Source: Liolophura sinensis
Lineage: Eukaryota > Mollusca > Polyplacophora > Chitonida > Chitonidae
DNA: 64,000 bases
Direction of reading: 5' to 3'
Assembly: GCF_032854445.1 (NCBI RefSeq)
Contig: NC_088300.1
Span: 248,001 to 312,000 of the forward strand
The notes below the pieces were generated by a model. It did no database searches, had not been told where the DNA came from, and saw only the letters and a program-made list of their open reading frames with translations. Positions 14,239-26,400 of the stretch are shown piece by piece (the stretch's first letter is position 1; each line of letters begins with the position of its first letter). Made by a program: the position numbers and the translations under genes.

Positions 14239-15105
14239 ATCAGCACATCATCTCTCATCCCTGTACATCGTCACTCATCCTTGCACATCACCTCCCATCC
14301 CTGCACATCATCTCTCATCCCTGCACATCATCTCTCATCCCTGCACTTCATCTCATCCTCATCCCTACACATCATCTCTCATCCCTGCACATCACCTCTT
14401 ATCCCTGCACATCATCTCATCCTCATCCCCGCACATCATCTCCCATCCTGCACATCATCACTCAACCTGCACATCATCACTCAACCTGCACATCATCACT
14501 CAACCTGCACATCATCTCTCATCCCTGCATATCATCACTCAACCTGCACATCATCTCTCATCCCTACACATCATCTCTCATCCCCACACATCATCACTCA
14601 ACCTGCACATCTGCACATCATCTCCCATCCCTACACATCATCCCTCATCCCTGCACATCATCACTCAACCTGCACATCATCTCTCATCCCTACACATCAT
14701 CTCTCATCCCCACACATCATCACTCAACCTGCACATCAGCACTCCACCTGCACATCATCTCATCCCTGCACATCATCTCTCATCCCTACACATCATCTCT
14801 CATCCCTGCACATCAGCACTCAACCTGCACATCAGCACTCCACCTGCACATCATCTCATCCCTGCACATCATCTCCCATCCCTGCACATCATCTCTCATC
14901 CCTGCACATCATCTCATCCCTGCACATCAGCACTCAACCTGCACATCATCTCATCCCTGCACATCATCTCCCATCCCTGCACATCATCACTCATCCCTGC
15001 ACATCATCTCCCATCCCTACACATCATCTCTCATTACTGCACATCAGCACTCCACCTGCACATCATCTCTCATCCCTGCACATCATCTCTCAACCATCCG
15101 AGAAC
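14239..15105. repeat. 19/20-bp minisatellite (cacatcatctctcatccctg)
   Basis: About 43 short units alternate between 'ctgcacatcatctctcatcc' (20 bp) and 'ctgcacatcatcactcaac' (19 bp), with 'cagcactc' variants towards the right. The plus strand stays open for 289 codons, giving a His/Ser/Pro-rich low-complexity translation. This is a by-product of a C/A/T-rich repeat and not evidence of a protein. Confidence 0.95.
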
Positions 15106-15146
15106 CCTCACTCCAAAGTGGGTAGGAGGAGGGTGGTGGGTTACCC

Positions 15147-15530
15147 CTAAAGAGGCTTGATACCCTGTCTTCTGGCTAAGAGGCTTGATATCCTATCTTC
15201 AGGCTGAGAGGCTTGCTATCCTGTTTTCTGGGTGAGGGGCTTGATATCCTGTCTTCTGCCTAAGGGGCTTGATATCCAGTCTTCTACCTGAGAGCCCTGA
15301 TATCCTTCTTCTGGCTGAGAGGCTTGATACCCTGTCTTTTGGCTGAGAGACTTGATATCATGTCTTTTGGCTGAGAGGCTTGATATCCTGCATTCTGACT
15401 GAAGCTAGATATCCTGTCCTGTGGCTAAGAGGCTTGATATCCTGTCTTTTGGATGAGAAGCTTGATATCCTGTCTTCTGGCTGAGAGGCTAGATATCCTA
15501 TTTTCTGAGAGGCTTGTTATTGCTATCACT
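15147..15530. repeat. 28-bp minisatellite (gaggcttgatatcctgtctt...)
   Basis: About 13 units of roughly 28 bp built on 'gaggcttgatatcctgtctt' followed by 'ctggctga'. Units are diverged and a few carry deletions, for example near 15400 and 15505, so the array looks old. It starts about 40 bp after the neighbouring 20-bp array and shares no sequence with it. Confidence 0.9.
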
Positions 15531-17461
15531 GAGAAGCTTCACTACAGAGCACAAATACTTTACCAGGTAACTAAGGTACAATATCCATCAATTCTTAGCA
15601 GGAATGGACACTGGAAAAATTGTCCACATTTTCAACATTGGTAAAGCAATAAAGTCCTTGTTTCCTCTTTGTATCAATACAAAACAAGAACATACACCCC
15701 TGCAAGTACTTCATGATTCCAGGTAGAGAAACACATCCCTTCAGAAAAAAGCACTTTGACTGGTCAGACAAGAGTCACTAATGATGACGAGAGATACCAT
15801 GGGTTATGATCTCATCACTGGAAAGAAAGAGAAGAAAACAAGGGGAGATAAGGTCAATCTTATAGCCAGTAATATCATCACTATTACCTCAATTACCTTT
15901 AGCTCATGCACATCAGTGGAAGCTACTATGTAATACTAAATATTGTTAGAATTTTCACAGAATATCGTCAACATGATGTTGCTTTAAGAGCATGTCAGAG
16001 TGAAACAGTGGCAACAACATTTACCATAACTCGTTGACATATTTACTCGTGGTTGGTATGCTCAAGGGAAAATAGACAAAACAGCGTCAAGGACTGTAGG
16101 GCAATCTGATCAGAGAAATTAAATAGTGCACCACAGGTGGTTGATGGGTCTCACCAATATAACTATACACAATATAGAAAGTTGGCACGTGTCAACTGGA
16201 CTGCTATGTGCATGGATACACTCTCGCCAGTGAAGGGGCAGCGTAGGCTTTGAGCGGTCAGTCTAAGTCAACAAGCAAGGCAAAAATGTAGGCCCCTTCA
16301 CTCAGGTGATTTCCCCCTAGCCACATCATGAATGTCTTTTTGTGTAATATCATTTGTTCACCACGAAGAATGGTGGCTGATGGTATGCAAAATTTTGAGC
16401 CTCCCTCTGCTAGTCTTGATGTGGGTCAATCGAAATAAGTTCATCAAAATGGTCAATGTTGAATCCTGTAGCTGTCGGTTACCTGGAAGATTTATGCACA
16501 CGCTCCCAGGAAATGTGAGATTCAGCCTTGAAATAACACAATGTTTACAATTGTCGCAATATAAAGCTTGTATAAATGGGCATTCATTTCCACATATGAG
16601 AACACAGTGTTCAACCCGTGCATGTGGAATTTATGATCGCCATTTTATGGAATTGGTAATGTCTGGAGATTGTTCTCATCTAACACTTCTGAAATGCGAT
16701 GTTGAAACACCACATGTGTGAGGCTTGGAAAATTCCCCCCTGTATTTTATAGGAGCTTATAGATAGATGCTTGTCAGTCAGGTCTTTATCGCTGAAATAC
16801 TTTGCATGTTCATTCGTTACATTTATTGATGGGACCGTGAACAGGCAACACTGTTCCTCATATTATGTTCTCAATGATACAGTGTAGCTGACAGCCAGAG
16901 AAGCAGCCTGTACCCACCGTGCACCACACTCCCATGGCGATGTTTGTCTAGCCATCTGTCGAGGCGAGAAAACAATCCCTCACCCCACCATTTTAAGTTT
17001 TGATCATTCGATGTAAAAGTGACAAATTTCATGGTCTGGCACACAGCTGTGTCTTGACGCCTGGTTGAAAAGGTCAGCGAACTACAGTAGACGTTTATAC
17101 GAGAGATCACACAACAACTATGTCCATCTGTAATAGTGTTTTATCCTACACTTTATCAAAAGAGAGAGATATTTATTAATTAGTGCTTGTCCTTTTGTCT
17201 GTCCCTCCATCATGCTGCATGCCTCCTCAGTGTCAAGGATAAACAGTTGTTAAATTTTTCTTCACTAAATCATGTTACACTAGCGCCACCTACACAAGAA
17301 GTTTGAAAAGCTTCCCTAGTAACACAGCTAAATGACATATGCCGTGTTGACAGAATGGTACAGTATCACTGCTTAATATTCCAGCCACAAACATACATCA
17401 AGCCAACACCTAAATGTAAGATCAACTTAAATGCTTATGTGGAATGCAAAGTTTCACTCAC
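15531..17461. other. unique DNA, probable BRMS1L intron sequence
   Basis: No exon was recognised in this stretch. It follows, in the direction of transcription, the last identified minus-strand BRMS1L exon (17462..17498), so it is most simply intron. The longest open frames (129 codons at 16332 plus, 79 codons at 16871 minus) show no recognisable domain and no convincing splice or composition signal. Confidence 0.45.
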
Positions 17462-17498
17462 AATCTGACTTCTTCTTCTGACTTTGCTGTTTGATTGC
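17462..17498 (-). CDS. brms1l: BRMS1L exon 8 (short basic segment)
   Basis: A 37-nt exon between GTTTAG and GTGAGTG encoding '[12 protein letters not shown]', comparable to 'ARAAVSPQKRKSDG' in human BRMS1. It enters in phase 0 and leaves in phase 1. Its shortness makes it the least certain exon, but the position directly after exon 7, the phases and both splice sites agree. Confidence 0.7.
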
Positions 17499-20400
17499 CT
17501 AAACAGAAGAACATATTCATTTTAGGAACATTTACAGCTGATCAGCACAACATATAATGTAAACATCTGCTACAATCCTACGTAAAATCTTACGATCACC
17601 ACGTCCCCACAAACAGAGAGCTGAAGAATCTACAAATTCCTCATCCAAGACTGGGTTTGAACCTGCACCTTGTGTGTCTCAGCAGAGGCAAACTCCACAA
17701 CCACTCGGTCATGATCTACTCAACACAGCCTAAACAACTAATGCAAACAATGTACATGTAATTTGGTTATAAGCCGTGGTTATCACCCCCCACCCAGCTT
17801 ACACTTCGCTAATTTAAAATTGTCCACATGAACCCCTCTGAGTAATTACTACAGTAATTCCTCAACCTTTCTACATATGAAAAAGCACCATTCAGTGCAA
17901 TTTAATATGTAACTTTTTAATTTAGTTTAGGAGACAAAACTACAATGGTTAGGTTGAACAATTTCAGTACTTCACAAGTTACCCAGGATATAAAAGCCCT
18001 CACGATGAGCTTCAATCTTACAAACGTGCCACATCAAAAGGCTGAACAATTAACGCAATATTGACCGCTGCAAGATGACAATCATCCCACATGTTTACTT
18101 CATCTTACCTTTTTTATTGCGGTCCAGTCTTCTATAATTTCCATATCTTTCAACATGTAGACAATATATGGACGTATCAAAGATTAAGGACAATTTGTTA
18201 ATCACATGAACCTCATATCTACATGATAATAATGATTACTGCTTATTAAATGGCATACACAGGCAACAGTGGGTGGTTGAAAATCGCACGAGATGAACCA
18301 TGTCACTGGGTGTTTCTGTTGAAATTGTTAGCAAGTTATCTGATCTTTCCACATGAAGTATTTGATGGCCTTAGCTACGTATAACACTGATTAACAAGTT
18401 ATCTGATCTTTCCACATGAAGTATCTGATGGCCTTAGCTACGTATAACTCTGATTAACAAGTTATCTGATCTTTCCACATGAAGTATTTGATGGCCTTAG
18501 CTACGTATAACACTGATTAACAAGTTATCTGATCTTTCCACATGAAGTATCTGATGGCCTTAGCTACGTATAACTCTGATTAACAAGTTATCTGATCTTT
18601 CCACATGAAGTATTTGATGGCCTTAGCTACGTATAACACTGATTAACAAGTTATCTGATCTTTCCACATGAAGTATTTGATGGCCTTAACTACGTATAAC
18701 TCTGAGTAACAAGTTATCTGATCTTTCCACATGAAGTATCTGATGGCCTTAGCTACGTATAACACTGATTAACAAGTTATCTGATCTTTCCACATGAAGT
18801 ATTTGATGGCCTTAGCTAGGTATAACTCTGAGTAACAAGTTATCTGATCTTTCCACATCAAGTATTTGATGGCCTTAGCTACGTATAACTCTGAGTAACA
18901 AGTTATCTGATCTTTCCACATCAAGTATTTGATGGCCTTAGCTACGTATAACTCTGAGTAACAAGTTATCTGATCTTTCCACATCAAGTATTTGATGACC
19001 TTAGCTACATATAACTGTGAGCAACACGTTATCTGATCTGTCCACATCAAGTATTTGATGGCCTTAGCTACGTATAACTCTGAGTAACAAGTTATCTGAT
19101 CTTTCCACATCAAGTATTTGATGGCCTTAGCTACGTATAACTCTGAGTAACAAGTTATCTGATCTGTCCACATCAAGTATTTGATGACCTTAGCTACGTA
19201 TAACTCTGAGTAACAAGTTATCTGATCTTTCCACATCAAGTATTTGATGACCTTAGCTACGTATAACTCTGAGTAACACGTTATCTGATCTGTCCACATC
19301 AAGTATTTGATGGCCTTAGCTACGTATAACCCTGATTAACAAGTTATCTGATCTGCACACATGAAGTATGTGATGACCTTAGCTACGTATAACTCTGATT
19401 AACAAGTTCCCGCATGGCCAGAGTTACAAATAACTCTGAGCAACAAGTTCCCACATAGCCACAGCTATGTATAACTCTGAGTAACAAGTTCCCACATCGC
19501 CATAGCTACTGAGTAACAAGTTCCCAAATGCCAATACCTATGAATAAGTCTTGAGTAACAAGTTCTCACATGGCCATAGCTATGTATAACTCTGGGTAAC
19601 AAGTTCCCACATGGCCACAGCTGTGTATAACTCTGAGTAACAAGTTCCCACATGGCCATAGCTACGTATAACTCTGGGTAACAAGTTCCCACATGGCCAT
19701 AGCTATGTATAACTCTGGGTAACAAGTTCCCACATGGCCACAGCTGTGTATAACTCTGAGTAACAAGTTCCCACATGGCCATAGCTATGTATAACTCTTG
19801 AGTAACAAGTTCCCACATGGCCTTAATCATAAGTAATCATGAGAATTACTCACTCCCTCGTATCACACCTGCAATGAGATACACACAGACCCCTGGGGTA
19901 ACTGGGCCTTAAAACATGCCAAAAGAATACGAACTACAGCAATTAACTTATCTGATTGTTGTTTAATATCCACAGGAATTTTTTGATTAATATGGTGACC
20001 AGTTTAATATATGGCTGGAAGAAACCAGGGTGTCAATGGTAAAACCTTTGGGAAGTTACTGATCGTCTCCCCATGTGAGCACCATACTGGAAGAAGGCAA
20101 GTCATCTTCACCTAACACTACAATGCACATATGGACCAATGGATTGTTAATTGTTACCAAGGCCCTACCAACAATGAGAATTCTCTGTCCTAGGCAGGGA
20201 TTCAACCTACACTTCCTGTGTCATAGTATGACAGCTGCCATGAATGTCATGCACCTCACCTGAATCACATGATTAACACAGCTGCTATGCATGAAAGTCG
20301 CGCACCTTATAACTAAGTCATGTGATTCACACAGCATCATGATAGTGGGACGCCTTACATCTGAGCCACAAGATTCATACACCTCCATCAAAGTCACACA

Positions 20401-23400
20401 CCTCGTGACAAAGCCACATAATTAGCACAGCTGCCATGCATGAAAGTCGCGCACCTTATAACTAAGTCATGTGATTCACACAGCATCATGATAGTGGGAC
20501 GCTTACACCTGAGCCACAAGATTCATACACCACCATCAAAGTCACACACCTCGTGACAAAGCCACATAATTAGCACAGCTGCCATGCATGAAAGTCGCGC
20601 ACCTTATAATTAAGTCATGTGATTCACACAGCATCATGATTGTGGAACGCCTTACACCTGAGCCACAAGATTCATACACCACCATCAAAGTCAAACACCT
20701 CGTGACAAAGCCACATAATTAGCACAGCTGCCATGAAAGTCGCGCACCTTATAACTAAGTCATGTGATTCACACAGCATCATGATTGTGGGACGCCTTAC
20801 ACCTGAGCCACAAGATTCATACACCACCATCAAAGTCAAACACCTCGTGACAAAGCCACATAATTAGCACAGCTGCCATGAAAGTCGCGCACCTTATAAC
20901 TAAGTCATGTGATTCACACAGCATCATGATTGTGGGACGCCTTACACCTGAGCCACAAGATTCATACACCACCATCAAAGTCAAACACCTCGTGACAAAG
21001 CCACATAATTAGCACAGCTGCCATGCATGAAAGTCGCGCACCTTATAATTAAGTCATGTGATTCACACAGCATCATGATTGTGGGACGCCTTACACCTGA
21101 GCCACAAGATTCATACACCACCATCAAAGTCAAACACCTCGTGACAAAGCCACATAATTAGCACAGCTGCCATGCATGAAAGTCGCGCACCTTATAACTA
21201 AGTCATGTGATTCACACAGCATCATGATTGTGGAACGCCTTACATCTGAGCCACAAGATTCATACACCACCATCAAAGTCACACACCTCGTGACAAAGCC
21301 ACATAATTAGCACAGCTGCCATGAAAGTCGCGCACCTTATAACTAAGTCATGTGATTCACACAGCATCATGATTGTGGAACGCCTTACACCTGAGCCACA
21401 AGATTCATACACCACCATCAAAGTCACACACCTCGTGACAAAGCCACATAATTAGCACAGCTGCCATGAAAGTCGTGCACCTTATAACTAAGTCATGTGA
21501 TTCACACAGCATCATGATTGTGGAACGCCTTACACCTGAGCCACAAGATTCATACACCACCATCAAAGTCAAACACCTCGTGACAAAGCCACATAATTAG
21601 CACAGCTGCCATGAAAGTCACGCACCTTATAACTAAGTCATGTGATTCACACAGCATCATGATTGTGGGACGCCTTACACCTGAGCCACAAGATTCATAC
21701 ACCACCATCAAAGTCAAACACCTCGTGACAAAGCCACATAATTAGCACAGCTGCCATGAAAGTCGCGCACCTTATAACTAAGTCATGTGATTCACACAGC
21801 ATCATGATTGTCGAACGCCTTACACCTGAGCCACAAGATTCATACACCACCATCAAAGTCAAACACCTCGTGACAAAGCCACATAATTAGCACAGCTGCC
21901 ATGAAAGTCGCGCACCTTATAACTAAGTCATGTGATTCACACAGCATCATGATTGTCGAACGCCTTACACCTGAGCCACAAGATTCATACACCACCATCA
22001 AAGTCAAACACCTCGTGACAAAGCCACATAATTAGCACAACTGCCATGAAAGTCGCGCACCTTATAACTAAGTCATGTGATTCACACAGCATCATGATTG
22101 TGGGACGCCTTACGACTGAGCCACAAGATTCATACACCTCCATCAAAGTCACACACCTCGTGACAAAGCCACATAATTAGCACAGCTGCCATGAAAGTCG
22201 CGCACCTTAAAACTAAGTCATGTGATTCACACAGCATCATGATTGTGGGACGCCTTAGACCTGAGCCACAAGATTCATACACCACCATCAAAGTCAAACA
22301 CCTCGTGACAAAGCCACATAATTAGCACAGCTGCCATGCATGAAAGTCGCGCACCTTATAATTAAGTCATGTGATTCACACAGCATCATGATAGTGGGAC
22401 GCCTTACACCTGAGCCACAAGATTCATACACCACCATCAAAGTCACACACCTCGTGACAAAGCCACATAATTAGCACAGCTGCCATGCATGAAAGTCGCA
22501 CACCTTATAATTAAGTCATGTGATTCACACAGCATCATGATAGTGGGACGCTTACACCTGAGCCACAAGATTCATACACCACCATCAAAGTCACACACCT
22601 CGTGACAAAGCCACATAATTAGCACAGCTGCCATGAAAGTCGCGCACCTTATAACTAAGTCATGTGATTCACACAGCATCATGATTGTGGGACGCCTTAC
22701 ACCTGAGCCACAAGATTCATACACCACCATCAAAGTCAAACACCTCGTGACAAAGCCACATAATTAGCACAGCTGCCATGAAAGTCGCGCACCTTATAAC
22801 TAAGTCATGTGATTCACACAGCATCATGATTGTGGGACGCCTTACACCTGAGCCACAAGATTCATACACCACCATCAAAGTCAAACACCTCGTGACAAAG
22901 CCACATAATTAGCACAGCTGCCATGAAAGTCGCGCACCTTATAACTAAGTCATGTGATTCACACAGCATCATGATTGTGGGACGCCTTACACCTGAGCCA
23001 CAAGATTCATACACCACCATCAAAGTCAAACACCTCGTGACAAAGCCACATAATTAGCACAGCTGCCATGAAAGTCGCGCACCTTATAACTAAGTCATGT
23101 GATTCACACAGCATCATGATTGTGGGACGCCTTACACCTGAGCCACAAGATTCATACACCACCATCAAAGTCACACACCTCGTGACAAAGCCACATAATT
23201 AGCACAGCTGCCATGAAAGTCGCGCACCTTATAACTAAGTCATGTGATTCACGCAGCATCATGATTGTGGAACGCCTTACACCTGAGCCACAAGATTCAT
23301 ACACCACCATCAAAGTCAAACACCTCGTGACAAAGCCACATAATTAGCACAGCTGCCATGCATGAAAGTCGCGCACCTTATAATTAAGTCATGTGATTCA

Positions 23401-26400
23401 CACAGCATCATGATTGTGGGACGCCTTACACCTGAGCCACAAGATTCATACACCACCATCAAAGTCAAACACCTCGTGACAAAGCCACATAATTAGCACA
23501 GCTGCCATGCATGAAAGTCGCGCACCTTATAACTAAGTCATGTGATTCACACAGCATCATGATTGTGGAACGCCTTACATCTGAGCCACAAGATTCATAC
23601 ACCACCATCAAAGTCACACACCTCGTGACAAAGCCACATAATTAGCACAGCTGCCATGAAAGTCGCGCACCTTATAACTAAGTCATGTGATTCACACAGC
23701 ATCATGATTGTGGAACGCCTTACACCTGAGCCACAAGATTCATACACCACCATCAAAGTCACACACCTCGTGACAAAGCCACATAATTAGCACAGCTGCC
23801 ATGAAAGTCGTGCACCTTATAACTAAGTCATGTGATTCACACAGCATCATGATTGTGGAACGCCTTACACCTGAGCCACAAGATTCATACACCACCATCA
23901 AAGTCAAACACCTCGTGACAAAGCCACATAATTAGCACAGCTGCCATGAAAGTCACGCACCTTATAACTAAGTCATGTGATTCACACAGCATCATGATTG
24001 TGGGACGCCTTACACCTGAGCCACAAGATTCATACACCACCATCAAAGTCAAACACCTCGTGACAAAGCCACATAATTAGCACAGCTGCCATGAAAGTCG
24101 CGCACCTTATAACTAAGTCATGTGATTCACACAGCATCATGATTGTCGAACGCCTTACACCTGAGCCACAAGATTCATACACCACCATCAAAGTCAAACA
24201 CCTCGTGACAAAGCCACATAATTAGCACAACTGCCATGAAAGTCGCGCACCTTATAACTAAGTCATGTGATTCACACAGCATCATGATTGTGGGACGCCT
24301 TACGACTGAGCCACAAGATTCATACACCTCCATCAAAGTCACACACCTCGTGACAAAGCCACATAATTAGCACAGCTGCCATGAAAGTCGCGCACCTTAA
24401 AACTAAGTCATGTGATTCACACAGCATCATGATTGTGGGACGCCTTAGACCTGAGCCACAAGATTCATACACCACCATCAAAGTCAAACACCTCGTGACA
24501 AAGCCACATAATTAGCACAGCTGCCATGCATGAAAGTCGCGCACCTTATAATTAAGTCATGTGATTCACACAGCATCATGATAGTGGGACGCCTTACACC
24601 TGAGCCACAAGATTCATACACCACCATCAAAGTCACACACCTCGTGACAAAGCCACATAATTAGCACAGCTGCCATGCATGAAAGTCGCACACCTTATAA
24701 TTAAGTCATGTGATTCACACAGCATCATGATAGTGGGACGCTTACACCTGAGCCACAAGATTCATACACCACCATCAAAGTCACACACCTCGTGACAAAG
24801 CCACATAATTAGCACAGCTGCCATGAAAGTCGCGCACCTTATAACTAAGTCATGTGATTCACACAGCATCATGATTGTGGGACGCCTTACACCTGAGCCA
24901 CAAGATTCATACACCACCATCAAAGTCAAACACCTCGTGACAAAGTCCCATAATTAGCACAGCTGCCATGAAAGTCGCGCACCTTATAACTAAGTCATGT
25001 GATTCACGCAGCATCATGATTGTGGGACGCCTTACACCTGAGCCACAAGATTCATACACCACCATCAAAGTCAAACACCTCGTGACAAAGCCACATAATT
25101 AGCACAGCTGCCATGCATGAAAGTCGCGCACCTTATAACTAAGTCATGTGATTCACACAGCATCATGATTGTGGGACGCCTTACACCTGAGCCACAAGAT
25201 TCATACACCACCATCAAAGTCACACACCTCGTGACAAAGCCACATAATTAGCACAGCTGCCATGAAAGTCGTGCACCTTATAACTAAGTCATGTGATTCA
25301 CACAGCATCATGATTGTGGAACGCCTTACACCTGAGCCACAAGATTCATACACCACCATCAAAGTCAAACACCTCGTGACAAAGCCACATAATTAGCACA
25401 GCTGCCATGAAAGTCGCGCACCTTATAACTAAGTCATGTGATTCACACAGCATCATGATTGTGGAACGCCTTACACCTGAGCCACAAGATTCATACACCA
25501 CCATCAAAGTCAAACACCTCGTGACAAAGCCACATAATTAGCACAGCTGCCATGAAAGTCGCGCACCTTATAACTAAGTCATGTGATTCACACAGCATCA
25601 TGATTGTGGGACGCCTTACGACTGAGCCAAAAGATTCATACACCACCATCAAAGTCACACACCTCGTGACAAAGCCACATAATTAGCACAGCTGCCATGA
25701 AAGTTGTGCACCTTACGAAAGTCACTCACCTTGAGACTGAGCCACATGATTCAAACAGAACCATGAAAGTTGCATCACGACTGAGCCACATGATTAACAC
25801 AGCTGCCATGAATGCTGCATCACGACTGAGCCACATGATTAAAACAGCTACCATAAATGTTGCACTACGACTGAGCCACATGATTAACAAAACTGCCACC
25901 TTACGACTCAGCCACAAGATTAACACAGCTGCCGTGAATGTTGCACTACGACTGAGCCACATGATTAACACAGCTGCCATGAATGCTGCACTACGACTGA
26001 GCCACATGATTAACACAGCTAACATGAATGTTGCATCACGACTCAGCCACAAGATTAACACAGCTGCCATGAATGCTGCACTACGACTGAGCCACATGAT
26101 TAACACAGCTGCCATGAATGTTGCACTACGACTGAGCCACATGATTAACACAGCTAACATGAATGTTGCACTACGACTGAGCCACATGATTAACACAGCT
26201 GCCATGAATGTTGCATCACGACTGAGCCACATGATTAACACAGCTGCTATGAATGTTGCACTACGACTGAGCCACATGATTAACACAGCTGCCATGGATG
26301 TTGCATCACGACTGACCCACATGATTAGCACAGCTGCCATGAATGTTGCACTACGACTGAGCCACATGATTAACACAGCTGCCATGGATGTTGCATCACG

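Noticed and set aside
14281-15150. 289-codon His/Ser/Pro-rich frame
   Set aside because: It consists almost entirely of a 19/20-bp minisatellite and the frame phase drifts through the translated motifs. No domain or signal peptide.
16332-16721. 129-codon plus-strand frame
   Set aside because: No recognisable motif, low-complexity start and a position within the probable BRMS1L intron.
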